DNA from: Muribaculaceae bacterium Isolate-002 (NCI) | GTDB lineage: Bacteria > Bacteroidota > Bacteroidia > Bacteroidales > Muribaculaceae | Assembly (NCBI GenBank): GCA_004102805.1 | Contig: SCEG01000025.1 | Span: 1-45,218 of the forward strand | Direction of reading: 5' to 3' | DNA: 45,218 nucleotides | Shown: one piece after another, positions 1 to 7,284 of the stretch | How positions within the stretch are numbered: the stretch's first letter is position 1 | Layout: the number at the start of each line of letters is the position of its first letter | Position numbers and translations under genes: made by a program | The notes under the pieces: generated by a model | The model's database searches: none | What the model was told of the DNA's origin: nothing | The model's input: the letters and a program-made list of their open reading frames with translations, nothing else

Positions 1-105
1 AGCTCCCTGCTTGTCAAGGAGCATATCAAGGACTTGTTGACTCCAGAACCGGAGCCAGCACAAATAGCAAATTGCCATCCAACTCTTGACCTCGAATTTG
101 ATTAA
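1..105 (+). CDS. C-terminal end of an unidentified protein (partial)
   Basis: Frame 1 is open from the window edge to a TAA at 103-105 and gives 34 codons. The end of the protein is acidic and proline-rich (TPEPEPAQ in the middle, LEFD at the C-terminus). There is no recognisable domain in so short a piece, so the product cannot be named. It is read as a gene end because the frame runs in from the edge without a stop and the following bases become A/T-rich, like an intergenic spacer. No terminator hairpin is visible between it and the next gene. Confidence 0.4.
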   Translation, partial: SSLLVKEHIKDLLTPEPEPAQIANCHPTLDLEFD

Positions 106-193
106 CACTTTTTAAGAGACACTAGTGAATAATTTTAAAACTTTCGGGTTGAAATCGCGGTTAATATTTTACTTATTTATTTATGACCAATAT

Positions 194-934
194 ATGCCGG
201 AGACAAAACATGACACAGGAGGGCTGACGCGAGTCGCCGGATATTTTTTGACATCGCTTCACATCATGGTGCTGGCGGCATCGGTCGCAATGGTAATATG
301 GGTGTCGCGCGAGACTCTTGAGAACAAATCTTTTCTTACCGACAGCCGCTACATGCATTTCCAATTCTGGGTATGCATTCTGTTTTTATTTGACATCATA
401 GCCGAATGGAGTCTTACCCGCGGGAAATGGAAGTATCTTGCCACACATATCCTTTTCATAATCGTCAGTATCCCATATCTCAACATACTGCAGTGGGCCG
501 GTCTGACAGTAGAGCCACACATAATGTATCTCATCAAGCTCGTGCCGCTGTTCCGCGCCGGATATGTGCTTGCCATGGTGTGCAAGACTTTCACATCAAG
601 GAAATCACTCAGCATGCTGTGGGTATATATCACATGGGTGGCCGTGACCGTATATTTCGCGGCAATGATGTTTTTTGTCGAGGAACATTTCATCAATCCG
701 AAGGTCGACACATTCTGGACGGCGCTGTGGTGGGCGTTTCTTGAGATGACAACCTGCGGCACCAACATATCCATCATGACCCCTACAGGCAAGGTGCTCG
801 GTGTGGTGCTGTCAGTCGAGGGGCTTACCCTATTCCCGGTATTCACTGTCTACGTCACAAACGCCGTGCTTAAAATCAGCAAATCGAATGCCGTACAGTC
901 TGACAACGGCACCGCGCCATCTACCCCGTCATAA
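194..934 (+). CDS. 6-TM ion-channel-like membrane protein with a non-canonical pore filter
   Basis: This looks like a voltage-gated cation channel subunit (Ion_trans/Ion_trans_2 type) in the inner membrane. About six hydrophobic segments are visible, starting with a helix near residues 18-38, and a pore-loop region near residues 175-195 leads into a last long helix. The pore helix reads WWAFLEMTTCGTNI; in potassium channels this place holds TVGYGD, so the filter Gly-Tyr-Gly is missing and only one Gly remains. The S4-like segment carries few basic residues (KLVPLFRAG), so voltage sensing is doubtful. An in-frame GTG lies at 125, but the 125-193 stretch is A/T-rich like spacer DNA and the ATG at 194 starts a more typical protein (246 aa). 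The gene stands alone between an unknown gene end and rmuC. The substrate ion cannot be inferred; a Bacteroidota-specific channel subfamily is the likely home. Confidence 0.75.
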   Translation: MPETKHDTGGLTRVAGYFLTSLHIMVLAASVAMVIWVSRETLENKSFLTDSRYMHFQFWVCILFLFDIIAEWSLTRGKWKYLATHILFIIVSIPYLNILQWAGLTVEPHIMYLIKLVPLFRAGYVLAMVCKTFTSRKSLSMLWVYITWVAVTVYFAAMMFFVEEHFINPKVDTFWTALWWAFLEMTTCGTNISIMTPTGKVLGVVLSVEGLTLFPVFTVYVTNAVLKISKSNAVQSDNGTAPSTPS

Positions 935-958
935 ATACAGAGACTTAAAATATCCTTT

Positions 959-994
959 TATTTGCGTATATTTGCACCAAATTATACGCAAATA
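959..994. promoter_or_regulatory. 12-bp perfect inverted repeat enclosing the rmuC promoter -7 element
   Basis: Left arm 959-970 reads TATTTGCGTATA and right arm 983-994 reads TATACGCAAATA, an exact reverse complement with a 12-nt spacer. The spacer-side end of the left arm overlaps a consensus -7 element TATATTTG at 967-974 that would drive rmuC (ATG at 1003). A symmetric site across the -7 box and likely start point is the normal geometry of a repressor operator. The alternative is a leader-RNA hairpin, but only part of it would be transcribed if the start point is near 980. Confidence 0.6.
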
Positions 995-1002
995 GATATC
1001 AG

Positions 1003-2379
1003 ATGGTAATACTTGTAATTTTTTTAAGCGTGATGCTTGTGGCATCACTGATTGTAACCGCAATAACGGTCTCGCGTCATATTGCATTGAAAAGCGAACT
1101 CGCCACTCTTGCCGAAAGGGAGAAAGCCGCCGCAGAGCGCACGGCTCTGACAGAAGCGTCGGCAAACGAACGCATAGCCCGAGCCGAGGCAGCGGCAACC
1201 GAACGCGTAAAGCAGATCGAACGTGACGCCGAACTTCGCATAAAGCAGGCAGAAACAGCTTCAGGCAAGGAGTTCGAGCGCATGCTCAGCGACAGCGAGA
1301 AGCATTTCAAACTCATCGCAAACGAGGTTCTGGCCAACAGCACTGACAGACTCCGGCAACAAAGCGAGACGCAAATCAAGGATATTCTCACTCCGCTGAA
1401 AGAAAACATCGAGTCGTTCCGTAAAAAGGTAGAGGACACTTATAACAGCGAGGCTCGCGAAAGATTTTCACTCCAGCAGAGCCTGCGTGAGATGATGGAG
1501 CTCAACCGAAGCATCGGCAAGGAAGCCAAGGAACTGGCCGACGCCTTGCGCGGCAACAGCAAGGTGCAGGGCGACTGGGGGGAGATGATTCTGGAGACAA
1601 TACTCGAGAAATCAGGCCTTAAGCGCGACGTACACTTTCATGTGCAGCTCACCACCGACGAAAACGGCACTGTGCTTCGCGACGCCGCCGGACACAGCCT
1701 TCGCCCTGACGTAGTGGTCGATTTTCCTGATGGACGTTGCATAGTGATAGACTCAAAAGTGTCACTCACCGCCTATATAAATATGGTGAACGCCGGCGCC
1801 GCTTCGGAGTCAGAGCAATATGCACGGCAGCATCTCAACTCGGTAAAAGCCCATATCAAGGAACTCGCCTGCAAAAACTATCAGGATTACATCGGCAACA
1901 AATCGACAGATTTCGTGATGATGTTCATCCCCAACGAAGGCGCTTATCTCGCGGCCATGAACCTCGACCCGATGCTTTGGCAGGAGGCCTACGACCGCCG
2001 CGTCATCATCATCTCGCCAACGCATCTGATTTCGGCCGTACGCCTTATCGAGCAGCTGTGGCGTCAGGACGACATGAAGCGTAATGTCATAGAGATTGCC
2101 ACCGAGAGCGGAAAGATGTATGACAAGTTTGTCGGCTTTGTCGATGACATGAGCAAGATAGGCCGTGGTCTCGAATCCACACAGAACGCCTACGAAGGAG
2201 CCATCAAAAAACTGAGAAGCGGCACGGGCAATCTCATAACACGTGCCGAAAATCTGCGCAAACTTGGAGCCAAAGCCACTAAACGACTGTCGCTCACATC
2301 CATAGACGATGATACCGACGCCGACACAGGCGACACAACGACCGCACTGCCTTCCGGCAAGAAAAACAACACGGAGTAA
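1003..2379 (+). CDS. rmuC: DNA recombination protein RmuC
   Basis: RmuC proteins limit DNA inversions and rearrangements at short inverted repeats and are predicted nucleases tethered to the membrane. The sequence shows the family layout in 458 residues: an N-terminal membrane anchor (about residues 2-24), a long Ala/Glu/Arg-rich coiled coil (about 30-180), the GDWGEMILE motif near residue 188 that opens the catalytic domain, and a restriction-endonuclease-like core with [10 protein letters not shown] and [11 protein letters not shown] (about 235-260). The C-terminal 30 residues are acidic and Thr-rich with no conserved motif. The ATG at 1003 follows a consensus -7 box and places the anchor at the very N-terminus. 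The gene is monocistronic, ending in a strong hairpin at 2411-2445. Its promoter sits in a perfect inverted repeat, which suggests specific control. Confidence 0.93.
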   Translation: MVILVIFLSVMLVASLIVTAITVSRHIALKSELATLAEREKAAAERTALTEASANERIARAEAAATERVKQIERDAELRIKQAETASGKEFERMLSDSEKHFKLIANEVLANSTDRLRQQSETQIKDILTPLKENIESFRKKVEDTYNSEARERFSLQQSLREMMELNRSIGKEAKELADALRGNSKVQGDWGEMILETILEKSGLKRDVHFHVQLTTDENGTVLRDAAGHSLRPDVVVDFPDGRCIVIDSKVSLTAYINMVNAGAASESEQYARQHLNSVKAHIKELACKNYQDYIGNKSTDFVMMFIPNEGAYLAAMNLDPMLWQEAYDRRVIIISPTHLISAVRLIEQLWRQDDMKRNVIEIATESGKMYDKFVGFVDDMSKIGRGLESTQNAYEGAIKKLRSGTGNLITRAENLRKLGAKATKRLSLTSIDDDTDADTGDTTTALPSGKKNNTE

Positions 2380-2410
2380 ACATTCACAGAGTAACCACTA
2401 TAAGAAAGTC

Positions 2411-2445
2411 AGCGCCACCATTCCTGATGCCGGAATGGTGGCGCT
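2411..2445 (+). terminator. Hairpin after rmuC (14-bp perfect stem)
   Basis: Arms 2411-2424 and 2432-2445 are exact reverse complements (AGCGCCACCATTCC) around a 7-nt loop. It lies 31 nt after the rmuC stop and before the convergent sigma-factor gene end at 2553, so it may serve both strands. The T run after it is poor on the plus strand. Confidence 0.7.
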
Positions 2446-2552
2446 AATGATTTGCTCCTTTAAATACTCAATTATCACTCAAGGATTACAGAGTGCAGAA
2501 GAGTGCATGCTTGTGACCGGATAGAAGTAGGAACCGATGTCACTACAAGAGT

Positions 2553-3062
2553 TTAGCGGGTCTTATAGTCCTTAAGCATTTCTTGCAGACGCTGGCGGGC
2601 GAAGAAGATTCTGCTCTTCACCGTGCCGAGCGGCAAATTCATCTTTTCGGCGATTTCATTGTATTTGTATCCGGCAACGTGCATGGAGAACGGGATACGG
2701 TATTCGTCTGAGAAAGAATTGATGGCTGAAGATATTTCCTTAGCGGCAACCGATCCTTCGGGAGTCTCGAATCCTGACTCCTGGGGGAGATTGAGATGGT
2801 AAAGATCTTCAGTCTGGTCAATGACAGTCGCAGAGCGCACACATTTACGATAATTGTTTATAAAGATGTTGCGCATGATGGTGAATACCCATCCCTTGAA
2901 GTTTACATTCTCAACATACTTGTCTTCGTTGTCGAGAGCTTTGAGGGTCGTGTCCTGCAACAAATCGTAGGCATCATCCCTGTTTGACGTAAGCAGGTAA
3001 GCAAAATTGAGCAGATTGCTTTGCAGACCCAGAAGCTTGGTTTGAAAATTCTTGGAGCTCAT
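2553..3062 (-). CDS. ECF-type RNA polymerase sigma-70 factor
   Basis: The 169-residue protein has the two-domain ECF layout. Region 2 runs about residues 13-75, with a DDAYDLLQDTTLKAL core helix followed by GWVFTIMRNIFINNYRK, the -10-recognising segment. Region 4 is a helix-turn-helix at about residues 118-165 (YNEIAEKMNLPLGTVKSRI). It would direct core polymerase to a small regulon, probably stress or envelope related. No anti-sigma gene is next to it: upstream is a long spacer and downstream is the convergent rmuC, so this is an orphan ECF. The minus-strand promoter TTG-N18-TATATTTG at 3154-3126 is of the house-keeping type, and the upstream spacer has a GTAACA motif cluster. The regulon is unknown. 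Confidence 0.92.
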   Translation of the reverse strand: MSSKNFQTKLLGLQSNLLNFAYLLTSNRDDAYDLLQDTTLKALDNEDKYVENVNFKGWVFTIMRNIFINNYRKCVRSATVIDQTEDLYHLNLPQESGFETPEGSVAAKEISSAINSFSDEYRIPFSMHVAGYKYNEIAEKMNLPLGTVKSRIFFARQRLQEMLKDYKTR

Positions 3063-3125
3063 AATTGATGTTTTTGCATTAGGAATAAATCATTAAATAG
3101 TCGCGTTGTGAAAACATTCACATTG

Positions 3126-3154
3126 CAAATATACGACATTTTTTTAATATGCAA
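3126..3154 (-). promoter_or_regulatory. Promoter of the ECF sigma gene
   Basis: On the minus strand TTG (3154-3152), 18 nt, then TATATTTG (3133-3126) matches the Bacteroidota TTG/TAnnTTTG promoter. It lies 64 nt before the ATG, giving a 5' leader of about 55 nt. Confidence 0.6.
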
Positions 3155-3259
3155 ATAAATTTTACATTATTTTTGAAAAAAAATTTTATTTTTCATAGAA
3201 TATATACATAATTACCTACATTTCAACATATTAAAAATAAGTTAATTTGGTTTCATTTT

Positions 3260-3354
3260 TGTTACAGTTTAACATTCCGCATTGTAACACTTGTTACTAC
3301 AACAATACAAATACCGCACAGTAATGCAGCCGTAACAACAACACAGCTGTAACA
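3260..3354. promoter_or_regulatory. Cluster of five GTAACA/TGTTAC hexamers in the 478-nt spacer
   Basis: The non-coding stretch 3063-3540 separates the divergent sigma gene and dCMP deaminase gene and is very A/T-rich at 3120-3260. Hexamers lie at 3260 (TGTTAC), 3284 (GTAACA), 3292 (TGTTAC), 3332 and 3349 (both GTAACA). The second and third make a 14-bp palindrome GTAACA-CT-TGTTAC. The last two are 17 bp apart in direct orientation. This density suggests a DNA-binding protein site, but which gene it serves is not clear. Nothing else is visible in the spacer apart from the two promoters. Confidence 0.35.
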
Positions 3355-3510
3355 ACATACATTCCTCAGCAGCCAATACAAAGACACCACGGCTGTGCCC
3401 CCACTGTCTTCAGCAGACCATCCTCACTTACCCATTATTAAATTTGCACATTTTAATCTATCCTTAAGATTATTTTTATATATAATATGAGATGTTGTTG
3501 GAAAATATTG

Positions 3511-3518
3511 TAATTTTG
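3511..3518 (+). promoter_or_regulatory. -7 promoter element before the dCMP deaminase gene
   Basis: TAATTTTG at 3511-3518 fits TAnnTTTG and lies 22 nt before the ATG. The upstream -33 element is not well placed (nearest TTG triplets at 3495-3500), so this is a partial match. Confidence 0.5.
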
Positions 3519-3540
3519 CACCATCATTTGCAAATGCCAC

Positions 3541-3987
3541 ATGAACCAACAACAAAAACAGGAGATACTTGACAGCCGTTATCTGCGCATGGCGAAGATA
3601 TGGGCCGAAAACTCTTATTGCCGCCGACGCAGAGTCGGAGCTGTAATCGTAAAGGATTCGATGATAATATCTGACGGCTTCAACGGCACTCCGTCAGGAT
3701 TTGAGAATGTATGCGAAGACGAAAGCGGCCACACAAAAGCATACGTGCTACACGCCGAAGCCAATGCCATAACCAAAGTGGCGCGCAGCAACAATTCAAG
3801 CGACGGAGCCACACTTTACGTCACCGCATCGCCATGCATTGAATGCGCCAAACTCATCATACAATCAGGCATCAAACGCGTGGTATTCGACGAGATGTAC
3901 CGACTGTGTGACGGAATAGACCTACTCCAACGCGCCGGCGTCGAGACCATACATCTCGATATCTCGAAACGAGAGACTGAAGAATAA
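3541..3987 (+). CDS. Deoxycytidylate (dCMP) deaminase family protein
   Basis: The enzyme deaminates dCMP to dUMP, feeding thymidylate synthesis in the cytosol. The 148-residue sequence carries the zinc and catalytic signature of the cytidine deaminase fold: HAEANAI near residue 77 (zinc His and catalytic Glu) and PCIECAKL near residue 99 (two zinc Cys). GAVIVKD and SDGFNGTPSG near residues 28-50 are typical of the ComEB/dCMP deaminase subgroup rather than of tRNA or riboflavin deaminases. The ATG at 3541 follows a -7 box directly. The S41 protease gene begins about 116 nt further on in the same direction, so cotranscription is possible. Length and motifs are complete. Confidence 0.92.
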   Translation: MNQQQKQEILDSRYLRMAKIWAENSYCRRRRVGAVIVKDSMIISDGFNGTPSGFENVCEDESGHTKAYVLHAEANAITKVARSNNSSDGATLYVTASPCIECAKLIIQSGIKRVVFDEMYRLCDGIDLLQRAGVETIHLDISKRETEE

Positions 3988-4103
3988 ACCACGTCTGATT
4001 ATAAATATAATTCGAACAACCACACAGGGCACATCATTCAGTGGAAAGCATCGCCTTACCACAATACTGCAAAAAGAATACCCGCCCTTCAACCCACCAA
4101 TCA

Positions 4104-5753
4104 ATGAACAGACTATCAAAAGGATATATCTGGATACCGCTGATAGCCGCCATCGCGTTTGCCGGCGGAGTATTGTCAGACACCTTGCTGCGCGACCGCG
4201 GAGGGCGCTCCGACGGCGAGAAGAAACTGAGCAACCTGCTCAATCTCATAGGCAGCGAATACGTCGACATCGTAAATACCGACTCGCTGATAGAGAAATC
4301 ACTGCCAAATCTGCTGTCAAACCTTGACCCGCATTCGGTCTACATTCCCGCAAGCGACCTGCAGATGGTAAACGAGGAGCTCGACGGCTCATTCAGCGGC
4401 GTAGGCGTGCATTTCACAATCAACAACGACACCATACATGTGCTTGAAGCCACAAACGGAGGCCCGTCGGAACGCGCCGGCATCAAGTCAGGCGACCGCA
4501 TCATAGCAGTCGACGGCGAAAACGTGGCGGGCACAGGCATAACCAACGAGCAGGTATTCAAACTGCTCCGCGGCGAACGCGGCTCAACAGTCAAACTGAC
4601 AACAAAGCGCAACAGCGCGCCCTCGCCTATCGATTTCGAGGTGACACGCGGCGATATTCCCGTAACCTCGATTGACGCCGAATATATGGTGGCCGACAGC
4701 ATCGGATATATCAAAGTAAACAAATTCGGCCGCACCACATACGATGAATTTTTCCAGGCGCTTTTCGCACTCCGCGACGCCGGAGCCAAAGATTATATCA
4801 TAGACCTCAGAGGCAACACCGGCGGACTTCTCGAGACCTCCGTGCTGATGGCAAACGAATTTCTGCCACGCGGACAGAAGATAGTAGAGACCCGGGGCCG
4901 ACGCACCCAGGAAAACTCCGTCGTCGTAAGCGACGGATACGGAGCATTCAAAGACAGTCGTATCACCGTATTGATCGACGAAGCATCGGCAAGTTCAAGT
5001 GAAATCTTCGCCGGCGCCATACAGGATAACGACCGCGGCCTTATAATCGGACGCCGTTCATTCGGCAAAGGTCTGGTGCAAAACCAGATTGACCTGCCTG
5101 ACGGCTCAGCCGTGCGTCTCACCGTAGCCCGCTATTACACTCCGTCAGGCCGTTGCATACAAAAGGATTATTCCGACGCCAAATCATACGAAAACGACCT
5201 GTATGACCGCTACACGCGCGGCGAAGCGTTTGAGGCCGACTCGATACATTTTGACGAAACAAAATTATTTGTCACAATGCACGGGCGTAAAGTCTATGGC
5301 GGCGGCGGCATAATGCCCGACATATTCGTTCCCGACGACACTGTCGGCATAACAAAATACTATATAAATGTATTCAACCAGGGACTTCTTCAGAAATTCT
5401 CGCTTGAATATGTCGACAACAACCGCGAGCATCTTGAAGAGGCATTCGATGTCAATGAACTGATATCGTTGCTCCCCTCCGACCTCCAGCTGATACAGCA
5501 GTTCGCAAAATTCACCAAGTCGCACGGCATTGACACACAGTGGTCATATATCAACAATTCGGCACCTCTGATTGTTAATCAACTGAAAGCACTGATTGCC
5601 CGAGACATACTCGGCTTCGGCGCCTATTATGAAATATCAAACATGATGGACACCACCGTAATGTCAGCCATAGAGCAACTGCGCGCGGGAAAGGCCGATT
5701 TCCCGATTACCGACAGCAAAGAGGCCAAGGCATACCCTGCGGACAGACAATAG
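4104..5753 (+). CDS. S41 family C-terminal processing peptidase
   Basis: This is a tail-specific serine protease of the Ctp/Prc/CtpA group, acting in the periplasm on exported proteins. In order: an N-terminal signal anchor (about residues 8-27, IPLIAAIAFAGG), a helical region, a PDZ domain (about 90-165, with GVGVHF and AGIKSGDRIIAVDGE), and the peptidase core. The catalytic pair is readable: Ser about 297 in EASASSSE and Lys about 322 in SFGKG, 25 residues apart as in E. coli Prc. A C-terminal helical extension (about 420-549) is normal for the Bacteroidota form. A GTG at 4041 would add 21 residues with a Cys/Lys/Arg-rich lead that spoils the signal peptide, so the ATG at 4104 is preferred. 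The folate cyclo-ligase gene follows after 44 nt. Confidence 0.92.
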   Translation: MNRLSKGYIWIPLIAAIAFAGGVLSDTLLRDRGGRSDGEKKLSNLLNLIGSEYVDIVNTDSLIEKSLPNLLSNLDPHSVYIPASDLQMVNEELDGSFSGVGVHFTINNDTIHVLEATNGGPSERAGIKSGDRIIAVDGENVAGTGITNEQVFKLLRGERGSTVKLTTKRNSAPSPIDFEVTRGDIPVTSIDAEYMVADSIGYIKVNKFGRTTYDEFFQALFALRDAGAKDYIIDLRGNTGGLLETSVLMANEFLPRGQKIVETRGRRTQENSVVVSDGYGAFKDSRITVLIDEASASSSEIFAGAIQDNDRGLIIGRRSFGKGLVQNQIDLPDGSAVRLTVARYYTPSGRCIQKDYSDAKSYENDLYDRYTRGEAFEADSIHFDETKLFVTMHGRKVYGGGGIMPDIFVPDDTVGITKYYINVFNQGLLQKFSLEYVDNNREHLEEAFDVNELISLLPSDLQLIQQFAKFTKSHGIDTQWSYINNSAPLIVNQLKALIARDILGFGAYYEISNMMDTTVMSAIEQLRAGKADFPITDSKEAKAYPADRQ

Positions 5754-5797
5754 GAATCAAGCTGAGTTCATCGGCCTCAGCATCAATACCATATAAG

Positions 5798-6355
5798 ATG
5801 AAAAAAGAGGATATCAGGCGCAGGATAAAGGCGCGCAAATGCATACTTACCGACAGTGAGGCACTCGAGGGCGCAGACAGAGTATTCGCACAACTTGAAC
5901 GCACCGCCGCATTCATGCTCGCCGACAAGATTTTGATTTACCATTCGCTTCCTGACGAACTGTCGACACGTGCATTCCTCGACAGGTGGCACTCGCGCAA
6001 ACAGTTTTACCTGCCGCGAGTCAATGGCGTCAATCTCGATATCCTTCCTTACGACAGCACCCGACTGCATATCGGTGCATTCAACATAGAGGAGCCTACC
6101 GGCGACGACGTGACCGACATCGACGAGATAGAGCTGATGGTTGTGCCCGGCATAGCATACGACCGTAACGGCAACCGCGTCGGCCGCGGCAAAGGCTATT
6201 ACGACCGTCTGCTCGCCGAGACTCATGCCGTAAAAATAGGTGTAGGATACGACTTCCAGCTGATTGACGACGACATTGACACCGAACCCCACGACGTGAA
6301 AGTCGACATCATAATTACCGAAAGCCGCCACATCCCGATCAAGCACAGAAGGTGA
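5798..6355 (+). CDS. 5-formyltetrahydrofolate cyclo-ligase
   Basis: The enzyme converts 5-formyl-THF to 5,10-methenyl-THF with ATP, returning a dead-end folate to the one-carbon pool. The 185-residue protein shows the family motifs: a basic N-terminus (KKEDIRRRIKARK), YHSLPDE near residue 49 in the substrate region, and the C-terminal ATP-binding loop NRVGRGKGYYDRLL (about 126-139). The ending VKVDIIITE is also typical. It lies 44 nt behind the S41 protease in the same direction. No promoter is apparent in the gap, so it is probably cotranscribed. Confidence 0.93.
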   Translation: MKKEDIRRRIKARKCILTDSEALEGADRVFAQLERTAAFMLADKILIYHSLPDELSTRAFLDRWHSRKQFYLPRVNGVNLDILPYDSTRLHIGAFNIEEPTGDDVTDIDEIELMVVPGIAYDRNGNRVGRGKGYYDRLLAETHAVKIGVGYDFQLIDDDIDTEPHDVKVDIIITESRHIPIKHRR

Positions 6356-6410
6356 CACAATACGTCACTGCTCAAAAAAACATATATCATACCAATCATA
6401 AATCAGACCA

Positions 6411-7214
6411 ATGGATACATACTTTATTATTTCGACAGAAGGAGAACAAGTCGGACCTATACCTGGAGAACAGCTTATAAACCATGGCATCACCCCCAAG
6501 ACATTGGTGTGGGGACAGAAGATGAGCGGCTGGACACCGGCTGAAAATGTCCCGGAACTCGCCGCCCTGTTCGCCGACAGCGCTCAGCAAAACCATGACA
6601 TCGAAGTGGTCGCGGTAACGACGGAAAACGGATACAGCCCTGAAGCGGAAACCGGGACTGAACAACCACTAAAGACAAAACATTCCACGGGTCGGTACTG
6701 GGTTTTGATTGTTTTGCTCACGATTGGAGTTATCGCGTTAGGCATCCTGTATTTCATGTCCCGCAATAAGTATGACAGAGATACCTCATCACTGCGCAAC
6801 AATTTTACCGAATTCAAAAGTTCGGTAAGCAGCGTTTATCCGATTATAATAACTGACATTCTGATAGGAAATGTAAACAAAAACGGCGAAGTTGATATAG
6901 ATTTCGGCAACAGCATACCGTCATACAGGACAATGTACCTTGAACCTCGCATAAAATATACGGGGCTGACTGCCGGCACCATAAACTTAAAGGTAAAGTG
7001 GTATTACCCTGACGGAACAATAAGGTGTGGCACATCGTCGCCCGCAGGGTTTTCACAATCTGTGTCGACATATATAAACGAAGGAGCAGACAATTCAGTC
7101 ATTTTAGATGGCTGGGGGAATGAAAGCAAAGGCAACTGGGGCTCAGGCACACACCGGATTGAGATTTGGTATGACAACGTATGCCTGAAATCCAAAGAAT
7201 TCCAGATTTATTAG
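6411..7214 (+). CDS. GYF_2 (DUF4339) domain membrane protein of unknown function
   Basis: Residues 1-55 form a GYF_2 domain: YFIISTEGEQVGPIPGEQL then LVWGQKMSGWTPAENVPEL, the pattern seen in many bacterial membrane proteins and thought to bind peptides. A charged linker follows, then one transmembrane helix (about 100-120, WVLIVLLTIGVIALGILYFM). The last 145 residues look like a beta-rich domain (KVKWYYPDGTI, SGTHRIEIWYDN). With no signal peptide, the GYF_2 part should face the cytosol and the beta domain the periplasm. The beta domain is not recognised. The gene lies 55 nt after the folate gene. A role as a membrane adaptor is only a guess. Confidence 0.75.
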   Translation: MDTYFIISTEGEQVGPIPGEQLINHGITPKTLVWGQKMSGWTPAENVPELAALFADSAQQNHDIEVVAVTTENGYSPEAETGTEQPLKTKHSTGRYWVLIVLLTIGVIALGILYFMSRNKYDRDTSSLRNNFTEFKSSVSSVYPIIITDILIGNVNKNGEVDIDFGNSIPSYRTMYLEPRIKYTGLTAGTINLKVKWYYPDGTIRCGTSSPAGFSQSVSTYINEGADNSVILDGWGNESKGNWGSGTHRIEIWYDNVCLKSKEFQIY

Positions 7215-7254
7215 CATTTGCCCTTGAGCACCCCATAAAATCATTTCTTTTTTG

Positions 7255-7262
7255 TAACTTTG
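7255..7262 (+). promoter_or_regulatory. -7 promoter element before the ABC-F gene
   Basis: TAACTTTG at 7255-7262 is a consensus -7 box 22 nt before the ATG at 7285. A -33 TTG is not seen at the ideal distance. Confidence 0.55.
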
Positions 7263-7284
7263 CGGGTGATAAAAAAGATTGTAG

